Shown: in pieces, positions 1-7,303 of the stretch
How the letters are laid out: each line of letters begins with the position of its first letter
How positions within the stretch are numbered: the first letter of the stretch is position 1
Assembly: GCA_002928515.1 (NCBI GenBank)
Contig: PERI01000003.1
Location: 124,001-188,000, forward strand
DNA from: Hyphomicrobium sp.
GTDB taxonomy: Bacteria; Pseudomonadota; Alphaproteobacteria; Rhizobiales; Hyphomicrobiaceae
Direction: 5' to 3'
DNA length: 64,000 nucleotides
Position numbers and translations under genes: made by a program
The notes under the pieces: generated by a model
Database searches by the model: none
Seen by the model: only the letters and a program-made list of their open reading frames with translations
Told to the model about the DNA's origin: nothing

Positions 1-249
1 ATCGAAGCCGCGATCCAGTCGAACCTGCGCGAGACGACCACACGAGTTCTTGCCTCGCTCACACCGCGCGAGGAACGCGTTCTTCGTATGCGTTTTGGCA
101 TCGGCATGAACACCGATCACACACTGGAAGAAGTCGGCCAGCAGTTCTCGGTCACACGCGAACGTATTCGTCAGATCGAAGCCAAAGCGTTGCGCAAACT
201 CAAGCATCCGAGCCGGTCGCGCAAGTTGCGCTCATTCTTGGATAACTGA
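1..249 (+). CDS. rpoD: RNA polymerase sigma factor RpoD, C-terminal end (partial)
   Basis: This is the last 82 residues of the primary sigma factor; the 5' part lies outside the window. It contains sigma-70 region 4: [16 protein letters not shown] followed by the helix-turn-helix region [20 protein letters not shown] that contacts the -35 element, and it ends in the usual family tail with [10 protein letters not shown] near the C-terminus. A strong intrinsic terminator follows directly, so rpoD is the last gene of its transcript. Identification is from region 4, which separates housekeeping sigma-70 from ECF factors by its long conserved end. Confidence 0.95.
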   Translation: MEAAIQSNLRETTTRVLASLTPREERVLRMRFGIGMNTDHTLEEVGQQFSVTRERIRQIEAKALRKLKHPSRSRKLRSFLDN

Positions 250-253
250 TTTG

Positions 254-283
254 AAAAAGGGCCTCAAAAATGGCCCTTTTTTT
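254..283 (+). terminator. Intrinsic terminator of rpoD
   Basis: A stem with arms AAAAAGGGCC (254-263) and GGCCCTTTTT (272-281) closes an 8-nt loop and runs into a seven-T tract (277-283). It starts five bases after the rpoD stop codon. Confidence 0.92.
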
Positions 284-339
284 ATTGCCCCGAGCTTTGG
301 CGGTCGTTGTCGATGGACGTCCGACTTTGTCGAAGCGAT

Positions 340-807
340 TTAGTTGATCGCAACGATCTCGACATCAGCCGATCCTACATGCACCCCATCACCGACGCTT
401 TTTCCAAGCAGGGCTTGTGCAAGCGGCGCAACGTAAGACAGCGTGCCCTTGCTCGGATCGGCTTCGTCCTCACCGACGATGCGATATGTCATGCGGCGGC
501 CATCGTCGCGCACAATCGTGACTTTCGAGTCGAACTGTACAGTCTCCAAATCGCTAGGCTGTGGGGCGAGTTCGGCCGTCAGACGGCGTTGCGTCCAATA
601 CCGTAAATCTCGCGCTACGCGCGCGATCTCGCCGCGATCGTTAGCGGCTTGTGCGTTGGCGTGCGCTGCCTCTAGGCGTGCGACCTCGGTTTCGATGAGC
701 TGCAAGCCTTCACTCGTCACGAGGTTGCGATGCTGCGAAATCAGTTTGTCGGGGAGCTCTTCAAAAGCATCCGTGCCGTCAGGTTCTCGGACAAAGGCTC
801 GGCTCAT
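340..807 (-). CDS. GreA/GreB-family transcription elongation factor-like protein
   Basis: A 155-residue protein with the two-part Gre layout. An N-terminal helical hairpin lies at about residues 28-85 and a C-terminal FKBP-like domain at about 93-155, where TYRIVGEDEADP and PLAQALLGKSVGD match the Gre C-terminal signature. Gre factors insert the hairpin into the RNA polymerase secondary channel and stimulate RNA cleavage. The hairpin tip reads RGEIARVARDLRYW: the GreA Asp41 position is Glu, but the Glu44 position appears to be Arg, so cleavage activity is doubtful. It converges on rpoD across the terminator. It is a Gre paralogue or secondary-channel binder rather than canonical GreA. No clear Shine-Dalgarno sequence precedes the ATG. 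Confidence 0.75.
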   Translation of the reverse strand: MSRAFVREPDGTDAFEELPDKLISQHRNLVTSEGLQLIETEVARLEAAHANAQAANDRGEIARVARDLRYWTQRRLTAELAPQPSDLETVQFDSKVTIVRDDGRRMTYRIVGEDEADPSKGTLSYVAPLAQALLGKSVGDGVHVGSADVEIVAIN

Positions 808-856
808 GGATCACAATTAACGCGCTCAACTGCGCGCTCCAAATGAACAGATAAGT

Positions 857-1129
857 TCAGTCTTCAGGGGATTGCGCGAGTAGTGCAGCCGCAGTGAGCA
901 GCAGCCGCCGGTCATCGGCGTTTTCGATTGCTGCGAACGCCCGCATGAGTTGCACGCTTTCGCCGAACCGTCGCTCGTCCTGGCTGATCGAAGAAAATGG
1001 CGCTTGGGCTTCAGCAAAGCCGTCCGAGCGCGTATCCATTGCTGATCGCAGCGCCTCATGCGCGCCCGACAGCGCGCGCAACTGTAAACGCAATTGAGAA
1101 AGCTGGTCCTGATTTAGGTCGTTGGACAT
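857..1129 (-). CDS. Hypothetical protein, 90 aa
   Basis: I do not recognise this family. The protein is small, charged and mostly helical, with no signal peptide or membrane segment, and starts MSNDLNQDQLSQLRLQLRAL. I chose the ATG at 1129; an in-frame TTG at 1177 would add 16 residues of unlikely composition. It lies upstream of the Gre-like gene on the same strand, about 50 bases away, so the two may be co-transcribed. The leucine- and alanine-rich helices suggest a coiled coil or small helical bundle, but no function can be given. Confidence 0.55.
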   Translation of the reverse strand: MSNDLNQDQLSQLRLQLRALSGAHEALRSAMDTRSDGFAEAQAPFSSISQDERRFGESVQLMRAFAAIENADDRRLLLTAAALLAQSPED

Positions 1130-1227
1130 GATCGGTTCTGCTGATGGAACCGAATGATGATACCTCGCTTGGCTCAAACGCGAATGGAAAACTTGTTTGC
1201 TATCATAGCTTTATCGTTGCGACTTTC

Positions 1228-1244
1228 TGCAATCTATGATTGCA
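1228..1244. promoter_or_regulatory. 17-bp perfect palindrome, candidate operator
   Basis: TGCAATC-TAT-GATTGCA lies in the divergent gap between the 90-aa gene and the SnoaL-GNAT-amidase operon, 130 bp before the operon's first start codon. Dyads of this size in divergent gaps are typical binding sites for dimeric regulators. No regulator gene is adjacent, so the protein that binds is unknown. Confidence 0.4.
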
Positions 1245-1373
1245 TCGGTCTCTAAGCGCCGAGCCTCAAATGTCGCGTCATGGGCAGGCGCAACGCTCGT
1301 AGTAGGCCGCATCACAACCTGCTAGAGAACCGCATCCAAATTTATGACACCTGTTGCTGGGGACTTTCCAACA

Positions 1374-1808
1374 ATGACCGATACGACACCTGAGAGCCAA
1401 GCGCGCGCCGCTACGGCCGCATTGATCCGCGACTACTACACAGCCTTCAACACCGGCGACACGGATGCGATGCTCGAATTTCTGACCGACGACGTCATCC
1501 ACGACGTCAATCAGGGCGAGCGGCGGACAGGCAAGGATAAGTTCCGTGCGTTCAATGCTCGCATGACGCACAATTACAAAGAAGAGTTGAAAGACATCGT
1601 CGTGCTGGTTTCAAAGGACGCGACGCGTGCGGCGGCAGAATTCAATGTTCATGGCGTTTACAAGAATTCCGAAGAAGGTTTGCCGCCCGCAGCTGGACAA
1701 ACCTACGTCCTGCCGGCCGGTACGTTCTTTGCTATTCGCGATGGAAAAATTGCGCGCGTGACCACCTATTACAATCTTACCGATTGGATTACGCAGGTCG
1801 CGGGTTAA
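1374..1808 (+). CDS. SnoaL-like / ketosteroid-isomerase-fold protein
   Basis: A 144-residue single-domain protein of the NTF2-like superfamily. The pattern is clear: the helix IRDYYTAFNTGDTDAMLEFL, then LTDDVIHDVNQGERRTGKDKF, and a C-terminal sheet ending FFAIRDGKIARVTTYYN, which match the ketosteroid-isomerase-related family. These folds form a cone-shaped pocket for small hydrophobic ligands; the substrate here is unknown. It is the first gene of a three-gene operon with a GNAT acetyltransferase and a nitrilase-family amidase. The start at 1374 has a weak GGGGA upstream; an in-frame ATG at 1344 would add ten residues. Confidence 0.8.
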   Translation: MTDTTPESQARAATAALIRDYYTAFNTGDTDAMLEFLTDDVIHDVNQGERRTGKDKFRAFNARMTHNYKEELKDIVVLVSKDATRAAAEFNVHGVYKNSEEGLPPAAGQTYVLPAGTFFAIRDGKIARVTTYYNLTDWITQVAG

Positions 1809-1853
1809 ACTTCGCTCCCACTACGCCTCACATACGCGCTGGAGATATCGGCG

Positions 1854-2459
1854 ATGGCGAATGAGCGCAAATCGCTCGATGTGCAGTCGATCACCGGGCA
1901 AGACATCTATAAAGTTCTGCCCGATCTCGCGCGGCTGCGCATGATCGTGTTTCGCGATTGGCCTTATCTCTATGACGGCTCTCTGGAGTACGAAGAGCAA
2001 TATCTCAACACGTTCGCTGCCGCTCAAGGTGCCGTCGTCATCGCAGCCTACGATGGCGATGTCATGGTGGGTGCATCAACTGGCGCTCCTATGATCGAGC
2101 ATGCAGGAGAATTTGGCGATCCGTTTTTGAAAGCCGGCTACGATATCGAGAAAATTTTTTACTGCGGCGAAAGCGTGCTTTTGAAAAGCCATCGCGGCTA
2201 TGGACTCGGTCATGCGTTCTTTGATGGTCGCGAAGCCCAAGCCCACGCACTCGGCGGATTTACGTATTCAACGTTCTGCCGCGTCATCCGGCCGGACGAT
2301 CATCCTTTGAAACCGGCAGATTATGCACCACTTGATCCGTTCTGGGCCAAGCGCGGTTATCAGCCGGTGCCAGGCATTATCGCGACTTACGATTGGAAAG
2401 ATATCGATCAGAGCGCCGAGACGACGCACGAGATGCAGTTTTGGATGAAAGCATTGTGA
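1854..2459 (+). CDS. GNAT-family N-acetyltransferase
   Basis: A 201-residue cytoplasmic protein with a GNAT fold. VVIAAYDGDVMVGASTG (about 62-78) is the central strand pair, and LLKSHRGYGLGHAFFDGRE (about 109-127) carries the R/Q-x-x-G-x-G/A acetyl-CoA loop in the form HRGYGLG. The Tyr- and Trp-rich segment LARLRMIVFRDWPYLYDG near the N-terminus is distinctive of this subfamily. Its stop codon overlaps the start of the amidase gene by one base, so translation is probably coupled. The acyl acceptor is unknown; the operon suggests acetylation of an amine whose amide is handled by the next enzyme. Confidence 0.8.
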   Translation: MANERKSLDVQSITGQDIYKVLPDLARLRMIVFRDWPYLYDGSLEYEEQYLNTFAAAQGAVVIAAYDGDVMVGASTGAPMIEHAGEFGDPFLKAGYDIEKIFYCGESVLLKSHRGYGLGHAFFDGREAQAHALGGFTYSTFCRVIRPDDHPLKPADYAPLDPFWAKRGYQPVPGIIATYDWKDIDQSAETTHEMQFWMKAL

Positions 2460-3367
2460 TGTCCCAGCCAACGATGTTGAAAGTTGCCAGCGCACAATAC
2501 CCTATTGGACAGCCGAAGTCGCTCGCCGAGTGGGAAGACAAGATTGCGGTGTGGGTGAAAAGCGGCGCTGAAACCGGTGCCGAGCTGCTCGTATTCCCCG
2601 AATATGCCGCGATCGAACAAGCCGCCTGTTTTGGCCCTGAGGTTTATGGCGATCTCAAAATTACATTAGCCAAGGTTGCAGAGCTTGCTGCCGACCGCGT
2701 CCGTCTTCATGCCGATCTCGCTGAGGAATACGGCGTGCATATTCTCGTTGGCTCCGGCCCGGTGCAAAAATCCGACGGATCTTATGTCAACGCGGCGCAA
2801 CTCATTACGCCGGAAGGCCAGATCGGTGAGCAAGAGAAGCTCGTCATGACACCGTTCGAACGCGATTGGGGCATGACGGCTGGATCGCCCGTGCGCGTGT
2901 TCAAGACCAAACTCGCCACCTTCGGCATTGCGATCTGCTATGACAGTGAATTCCCGCTACTGGTGCGCGCGATGGCGGAAGCAGGCGCCGATGTCGTGCT
3001 CGTGCCGTCCTGCACCGAGCGCGTATCTGGGTATCATCGCGTGCGCACTGGTTGCCGCGCGCGGGCGTTAGAAAATTCCATCGCAACGGTGCAAAGCCCG
3101 ACTGTGGGGGATGCGCCATGGTCACCGGCAGTTGATTTCAACGCGGGCGCTGCTGGCGTTTATGTGCCGTCTGAACACGGCGTTTCAGATGACGGAACGC
3201 TTGCGGAAGGCGCGCTCAATGCGGCGCAATGGGTTACGGCGACCATTGATCTGGCGCGCCTGCGCCATGTGCGCGAAAGCGGCGAAATGCGCAACTATCG
3301 CGATTGGTCTTTGCAGCCTGGCGCACCGGCGACAACCGTTTCAGTTGAAACCGTGACGCTAATGTAG
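2459..3367 (+). CDS. Carbon-nitrogen hydrolase (nitrilase/amidase superfamily)
   Basis: A 302-residue enzyme with the full nitrilase-superfamily triad: Glu48 in LLVFPEYA, Lys127 in GEQEKLVMTPFERDW, and nucleophile Cys160 in IAICYDSEFP. Members hydrolyse nitriles or amides, or run amide condensation, through a covalent thioester; the substrate cannot be read from sequence. The ATG overlaps the preceding stop (TGATG), which marks an operon with the GNAT and SnoaL-like genes. I took the MSQPT start because of this coupling; a longer form would begin inside the GNAT gene. Confidence 0.88.
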   Translation: MSQPTMLKVASAQYPIGQPKSLAEWEDKIAVWVKSGAETGAELLVFPEYAAIEQAACFGPEVYGDLKITLAKVAELAADRVRLHADLAEEYGVHILVGSGPVQKSDGSYVNAAQLITPEGQIGEQEKLVMTPFERDWGMTAGSPVRVFKTKLATFGIAICYDSEFPLLVRAMAEAGADVVLVPSCTERVSGYHRVRTGCRARALENSIATVQSPTVGDAPWSPAVDFNAGAAGVYVPSEHGVSDDGTLAEGALNAAQWVTATIDLARLRHVRESGEMRNYRDWSLQPGAPATTVSVETVTLM

Positions 3368-3402
3368 GTGTCACGGCGTGATAACGATCATCATGCTACG
3401 CA

Positions 3403-4128
3403 TTATTTCAAAGCATAGGTGACTGTGACGCGCGCTTCGAGTGCACTTGTGCCGGCTTCGATGGGCACAGACTCTGCTTTTGCCATGCGAACATTGGCGA
3501 ACGGGCGCGGGCCTTGATAGGCAACGTCTTCTGAAATCTGCATCACGTCGCCGACTGTTGCGCCACCAGCTTCTGCCAAGAGTTTCGCGCGTCGCAAGGC
3601 ATTGGCCATCGCCTCTTTGCGTGCATCGTCTTTCAGTGTTTCTTCCTTGGAAACTTCAAACGACAGGCCGTTCAACTGATTGGCACCAACGGTGATGACC
3701 TGATCCAGCACGGCACCAAGTTTGCTAAAATCGCGGACGAGGATCGAGACTTGGTTGGCAACGCGATAACCCGTAATGCGTGGTGCCTGCCCTTCTTTGC
3801 CATACACAGTCACCGGCTCGACGTTGAATGATGACGTTTGAATATCCTTGGCTTCGATGCCGCTCGATTTTAGTTCGGCGATGACCTGCTTCATGGCTTC
3901 TGTATTTTTGGTGAGCGCGTCGCGTGCTGTCGGAGCTTCCGAAACAACGCCGGATGATAGGCGCGCTTGATCGGGCTCGGCATGGACGACGCCTGTGGCC
4001 GAAACCGTGATTGTCCGTTCCATGGCTTTATCCTCGGCTTGGGCATGAATCGCGCCTGCTGTTTGCAGACTTACCATTGCAATTAGCGCCATGACCGTAT
4101 TGCGGCCCCAGGCGTTCCACTGTGTCAT
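3403..4128 (-). CDS. SIMPL domain (DUF541) periplasmic protein
   Basis: A 241-residue exported protein. After a signal peptide (about residues 8-30, ending in AGAIHAQA) comes the DUF541/SIMPL domain: ITVSATGVVHAEPDQARLSSGV near the start of the mature protein and GYRVANQVSILVRDFSKLGAVLDQ in the middle. Relatives such as BP26/OMP28 of Brucella are periplasmic or outer-membrane-associated and form ring-like oligomers, with a suggested role in envelope stress. The start is set by a good Shine-Dalgarno sequence (GAGGAG) before the ATG at 4128. It converges on the amidase gene and is probably a single-gene unit. Confidence 0.85.
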   Translation of the reverse strand: MTQWNAWGRNTVMALIAMVSLQTAGAIHAQAEDKAMERTITVSATGVVHAEPDQARLSSGVVSEAPTARDALTKNTEAMKQVIAELKSSGIEAKDIQTSSFNVEPVTVYGKEGQAPRITGYRVANQVSILVRDFSKLGAVLDQVITVGANQLNGLSFEVSKEETLKDDARKEAMANALRRAKLLAEAGGATVGDVMQISEDVAYQGPRPFANVRMAKAESVPIEAGTSALEARVTVTYALK

Positions 4129-4234
4129 TTTGTACTCCTCGTAGATGTTGCGCCTGGCGATACGTTTTGTTCGCGGAAAAACGAAGGCGAAAGCGTGTTG
4201 CAATTGAAAATCTCTGATATGAAATGCCCCGCGT

Positions 4235-4310
4235 GGGCCCGTAGCTCAATGGTTAGAGCTGACGGCTCATAACCGTCTGGTTCCAGGTTCGAGCCCTGGC
4301 GGGCCCACCA
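4235..4310 (+). tRNA. tRNA with CAU anticodon (Ile2 more likely than elongator Met)
   Basis: A complete cloverleaf can be folded: acceptor GGGCCCG/CGGGCCC, D-stem GCTC/GAGC, anticodon stem GACGG/CCGTC with loop CTCATAA (anticodon 4268-4270), T-stem CCAGG/CCTGG, and an encoded CCA at 4308-4310. Annotation tools usually call CAT tRNAs Met. The short D-loop and the consecutive C-G pairs at acceptor positions 4-6 resemble bacterial tRNA-Ile2, whose anticodon C is modified by TilS. The start codon of initiator tRNA is excluded because the first acceptor pair is a normal G-C. Confidence 0.93.
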
Positions 4311-4410
4311 TTATTTCGACGCGACATGAGCACTTAATTGCGCAACAATTTCATTGTGAGTTGCAGATTATAGATTTTAATATCTTCCCTCGATCAAACT
4401 TGGATTGACC

Positions 4411-4716
4411 ATGAAGGCTGGGAATTTGAATCTATCTCTGAACAAGTCTGCGATGTTGGCGTTGGCGATCTCTTTTGTTGGGTCGCCTGCAGTCGGTGAT
4501 GACGCTCCAAGCGACACGTCAAACATTCCTCATGATCGTTCATCTTCCGATTACAGAGTTCCTAAATCTCCTGACAGCAATGCGTCTTCATTCGACGCAA
4601 CTTCGGCAGTCGACAAGCTAGAAGAACAGCGGGCAAAATTGGACAAAAAATCTGGGAATGTTAGTTTGAGCGTCAGCGGGTCTGTTTCGCAGCAATTTTT
4701 GGTGAAGCCCAAGTAG
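4411..4716 (+). CDS. Hypothetical exported protein, 101 aa
   Basis: I do not recognise the family. The sequence starts MKAGNLNLSLNKSAMLALAI and has a Sec-type signal peptide with probable cleavage around residues 24-30 (SPAVGDD). The mature part is Ser/Asp-rich and looks disordered, followed by a short charged helix (VDKLEEQRAKLDKK) and an amphipathic beta-like tail (VSLSVSGSVSQQFLV). It stands alone just downstream of the tRNA, with an AT-rich upstream region. No function can be assigned. Confidence 0.6.
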   Translation: MKAGNLNLSLNKSAMLALAISFVGSPAVGDDAPSDTSNIPHDRSSSDYRVPKSPDSNASSFDATSAVDKLEEQRAKLDKKSGNVSLSVSGSVSQQFLVKPK

Positions 4717-4767
4717 ATCGCGTTGCTCACTCCCTAGTAATTTTTAGAGTAATGAGCGCGCTGTTGT

Positions 4768-5148
4768 TCATTTGATTTCAGCAGATACCGATATTTCAGC
4801 ACCAGCATGCACCGATCTTAATTGGCGCACGTCGTCTGAAGTTTCTGCCCATATGTTGCATGGGCCCGTAAAACGAATTTCACGGCGCGTACGCGATAAG
4901 GGTGTGGGGCCAAAGCCGATCGCTATGGCTTCGCCTTCGGGCCAGAATGCGATTTCTCCTGCTTTTATGACTGAGCGAGCATCGGGTTCAACGTCGGATG
5001 ATACGGGGGCTTCGAAATACACTTCTTCGCCCCACGTGCGCGCTGATCCTTGAATGGGTAAGGCTGCCCAAATGCGCTCGGCGGTTGGCGTATTGAGAAG
5101 TCGCGCGCGGATTTCGACCGCTCCTGATCGGATTACGACAGCGCGCAT
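4768..5148 (-). CDS. Cyclophilin-like fold protein (TM1367-like family)
   Basis: A 126-residue single-domain protein. The family pattern is seen in the order: LLNTPTAERIWAALPIQG, then WGEEVYFEAPV, then AGEIAFWPEGEAIAIGFGPTP. This matches the small cyclophilin-like family typified by Thermotoga TM1367, which has the beta-barrel of cyclophilin but is not known to be a prolyl isomerase. No signal peptide, so cytoplasmic. It is monocistronic, separated from neighbours by short gaps. The biochemical role is unknown in the family. Confidence 0.75.
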   Translation of the reverse strand: MRAVVIRSGAVEIRARLLNTPTAERIWAALPIQGSARTWGEEVYFEAPVSSDVEPDARSVIKAGEIAFWPEGEAIAIGFGPTPLSRTRREIRFTGPCNIWAETSDDVRQLRSVHAGAEISVSAEIK

Positions 5149-5344
5149 AACGATCTCACCCTCGCTTCAGCGTCATCCACACCGTCACGGCGTGGCGATG
5201 ACGGGCCTTATCCTGTCACCAGCTAACGGCGGCCACAAGGGCAGCGCTGTCGAATTATCCTCGCAATTTTAAATAATGCTTCGCGTCTGCAAAAAGGCTT
5301 GCCTTCAGTGAATACTGTATCATTTGAACAGTTCAGGCGTCAGT

Positions 5345-6589
5345 TCAAGCCGGTGGAGGGCCGAACACCAAAACGGCATTCAAGCCGCCGAAGGCGAATG
5401 AATTTGACATCGTATAGGTGACCTGCTTCTCGCGACCGACATTAGGAATGTAGTCGAGATCGCAACCTTCGCCGGGCTCGTCGAGGCCAATTGTTGGCGG
5501 CACGAAATTGTCCTGCATCGCCTTGATACACGCGACGGCCTCGATGCCGCCACCTGCACCCAACGGATGGCCGTGCATCGACTTCGTCGACGAGATAGCC
5601 AACTTTTCGGCGTGTTCTTTGAACACGTTTTTAATTGCCCGCGTTTCGTTGATATCATTGTCGGCGGTCGCCGTGCCGTGCGCGTTGAGATAATCGATTT
5701 GACTCGTGCTTATCCCCGCATCATCCAACGCCTGTTGCATGGCAACGCTCGGGCCTTCAACGGTTGGCTTGACCATATCCTGACTGTCGGATGCCATGCC
5801 GAAACCGCACAATTCAGCCAAGATGGTCGCGCCGCGCGCCTTGGCATGCTCGTAGCTTTCCAGAACGAGAATGCCCGCACCTTCGCCCAGCACCGTGCCA
5901 TTGCGTTTCTTGGCAAACGGGAAGCAACCTTCAGGCGACAGCACGTGCAGTGCCTGCCAAGCTTTCATGGTGCCGTAATTGATAACCGACTCTGAAGCGC
6001 CGGCTATCGCGATATCGACTACGCCGTCACGTATGTAGTCTCGCGCCAAGCCAATGGCATGGCTTGCGGTCGAACATGCCGAGCAGGTCGCGAACGTTGG
6101 GCCTTTGATGCCAAATTCGATGCCCACGTGAGCGGCGGCCGATGACCCGATGATGCGTAGCAACGTGAGAGGATGGGTGGCTTTTTTCTTCTCGATGAAC
6201 AGATCGCGGTAGGCCGTTTCGAATGTGACCAAACCACCCGCGCCTGATCCGATAATACATGCCGAACGATATGGATCTGTCAGCGGCAGTTCGAGCCCAG
6301 ACATTTTCACGGCTTCGTCTGCTGCAACGGCTGCGAACCATGAATAGCGATCTGCCAGCGAAATGATGCGGTCGCGCTTGAAGTGCTTCAGACGCGCTTT
6401 GTGATCGAAATTCTTAATCTGGGCGGCAATCAAAATTTTCAAATCTTCGAGTGGGAAACCACCCAGTTCGGAGACGCCAGACTTGCCAGCTTTCATGCTG
6501 TCCCAGAATTCCGGCACGGTCGTTCCGACTGGCGTGACGACGCCAAGGCCGGTGACGACGACGCGGCGACCGGTTTTCTTCTGGGCCAT
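5345..6589 (-). CDS. Beta-ketoacyl-ACP synthase, FabF-type
   Basis: A 414-residue condensing enzyme of the KAS I/II class, which extends acyl chains on acyl carrier protein by decarboxylative condensation of malonyl-ACP. The catalytic set is complete: Cys172 in the SACSTASHAIG nucleophile elbow, His304 in LNAHGTATADND, Lys336 and His341 in STKSMHGHPLGAGG. The usual FabF motif has Thr where this protein has His339, so it is a divergent paralogue and not the housekeeping FabF. It lies 105 bases downstream of a dedicated ACP gene with a strong hairpin between them. Substrate chain length and final product cannot be read; an unusual long-chain or secondary lipid is plausible. Confidence 0.88.
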   Translation of the reverse strand: MAQKKTGRRVVVTGLGVVTPVGTTVPEFWDSMKAGKSGVSELGGFPLEDLKILIAAQIKNFDHKARLKHFKRDRIISLADRYSWFAAVAADEAVKMSGLELPLTDPYRSACIIGSGAGGLVTFETAYRDLFIEKKKATHPLTLLRIIGSSAAAHVGIEFGIKGPTFATCSACSTASHAIGLARDYIRDGVVDIAIAGASESVINYGTMKAWQALHVLSPEGCFPFAKKRNGTVLGEGAGILVLESYEHAKARGATILAELCGFGMASDSQDMVKPTVEGPSVAMQQALDDAGISTSQIDYLNAHGTATADNDINETRAIKNVFKEHAEKLAISSTKSMHGHPLGAGGGIEAVACIKAMQDNFVPPTIGLDEPGEGCDLDYIPNVGREKQVTYTMSNSFAFGGLNAVLVFGPPPA

Positions 6590-6623
6590 TCGAAGGTCTC
6601 TTTCTGTTATCTCATAGTTTTAA

Positions 6624-6648
6624 AACGCCGCCGTTGAACGGCGGCGTT
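6624..6648 (-). terminator. Hairpin between ACP and KAS genes, possible leaky terminator or processing site
   Basis: A perfect inverted repeat with 12-bp arms around one base (AACGCCGCCGTT, then its complement) lies between the ACP stop and the KAS start. On the minus strand it is followed by TTTTAAAA, a weak U-tract. It could give more ACP than KAS message by partial termination or by protecting the ACP mRNA end. Confidence 0.6.
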
Positions 6649-6694
6649 GAGGAAATCCCGAATTCAGCGGATGCAGGTGCTTCGTGCCCCGCAA

Positions 6695-6964
6695 TTAAGC
6701 GCTGGCGGCTGAAGTGCCCTTGGCAGCAATCAAAGACTTGACGCGCTCGACAACCGAGCCAACGGTCTTGAAATCTTCGACATCTTCATTCGCATTGTAG
6801 GGAATTTCAATTCCAAAGCCGTCTTCGATGTCGAACACGATCATCGCCAAGTCTAAAGACTCGATCTTCAGATCTGTCAGAGCGGTATCGAGCGCAATGT
6901 CGTCGCGCGGTTCTTTCATGTGCTTCTTGAGAATGTCGGTAATCTTTGTCGCGACTTCGTCCAT
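6695..6964 (-). CDS. Acyl carrier protein (specialised)
   Basis: An 89-residue acidic, four-helix ACP. Ser36, the phosphopantetheine attachment site, lies in LKIESLDLAMIVFDIED, at the canonical position; the usual DSL triplet is ESL here. This is not the housekeeping AcpP, which has a strict DSLD/DSLDTVE motif. A strong Shine-Dalgarno sequence (GGGAGAGG) precedes the ATG. Its partner is most likely the KAS encoded immediately downstream, and the acyl-CoA ligase divergent to it could supply or receive the acyl group. Assignment as an ACP is firm, its pathway is not. Confidence 0.88.
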   Translation of the reverse strand: MDEVATKITDILKKHMKEPRDDIALDTALTDLKIESLDLAMIVFDIEDGFGIEIPYNANEDVEDFKTVGSVVERVKSLIAAKGTSAASA

Positions 6965-7303
6965 ATGCCTCTCCCACCTTCGCGAAAACCGCGACAGGCC
7001 CGTTATGCTTGGCTTCTACCTAATTCATGACAGGGTCAACGGCAAGCAGCGGGGTCTGATATCCTTAAACACCATTCAAGTCCAGTTTGGGACCCTGCGG
7101 CGCTTATCCCACCTTTACTCGCCTTCTTGCCAATACAGATCGCGCATAGGCCTGAACAGTTGGTTACTTCATCGACCTAAGACTGGCTTTAGGCGATGAA
7201 AAGTTGTTCAATCTGCGACAAACAGGACAGCTCCTCCCGCGCTTTCGCGCCGCAGGCACTTTGCGGGGCCTAACCCGGGCCAGGGCTCTCATAACACTCG
7301 GAA
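6965..7303. other. Divergent intergenic region, ACP versus acyl-CoA ligase
   Basis: This 339-bp gap must hold the promoters for the leftward ACP-KAS unit and the rightward ligase-MerR unit. I see a small dyad TGAC-AGG-GTCA at 7028-7038 and a 5-bp inverted repeat CCTAA/TTAGG at 7176-7193, neither convincing as an operator. No credible small gene is seen. Confidence 0.5.

Noticed and set aside
4235-4310. tRNA gene as an integration site for a genomic island
   Set aside because: No integrase gene and no duplicated tRNA 3' end are seen in the flanking 10 kb.
5333-5355. GTTC-type direct repeat near the KAS stop resembling an alphaproteobacterial LexA box
   Set aside because: The spacing is eight bases, whereas the GTTC-N7-GTTC box needs seven, and it lies at the 3' end of a gene rather than in a promoter.
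7028-7038. Small dyad TGAC-AGG-GTCA upstream of the ACP gene as a second site for the fad regulator
   Set aside because: It has a 3-base centre instead of the 6-base centre of the fadE palindrome and only 4-bp arms.
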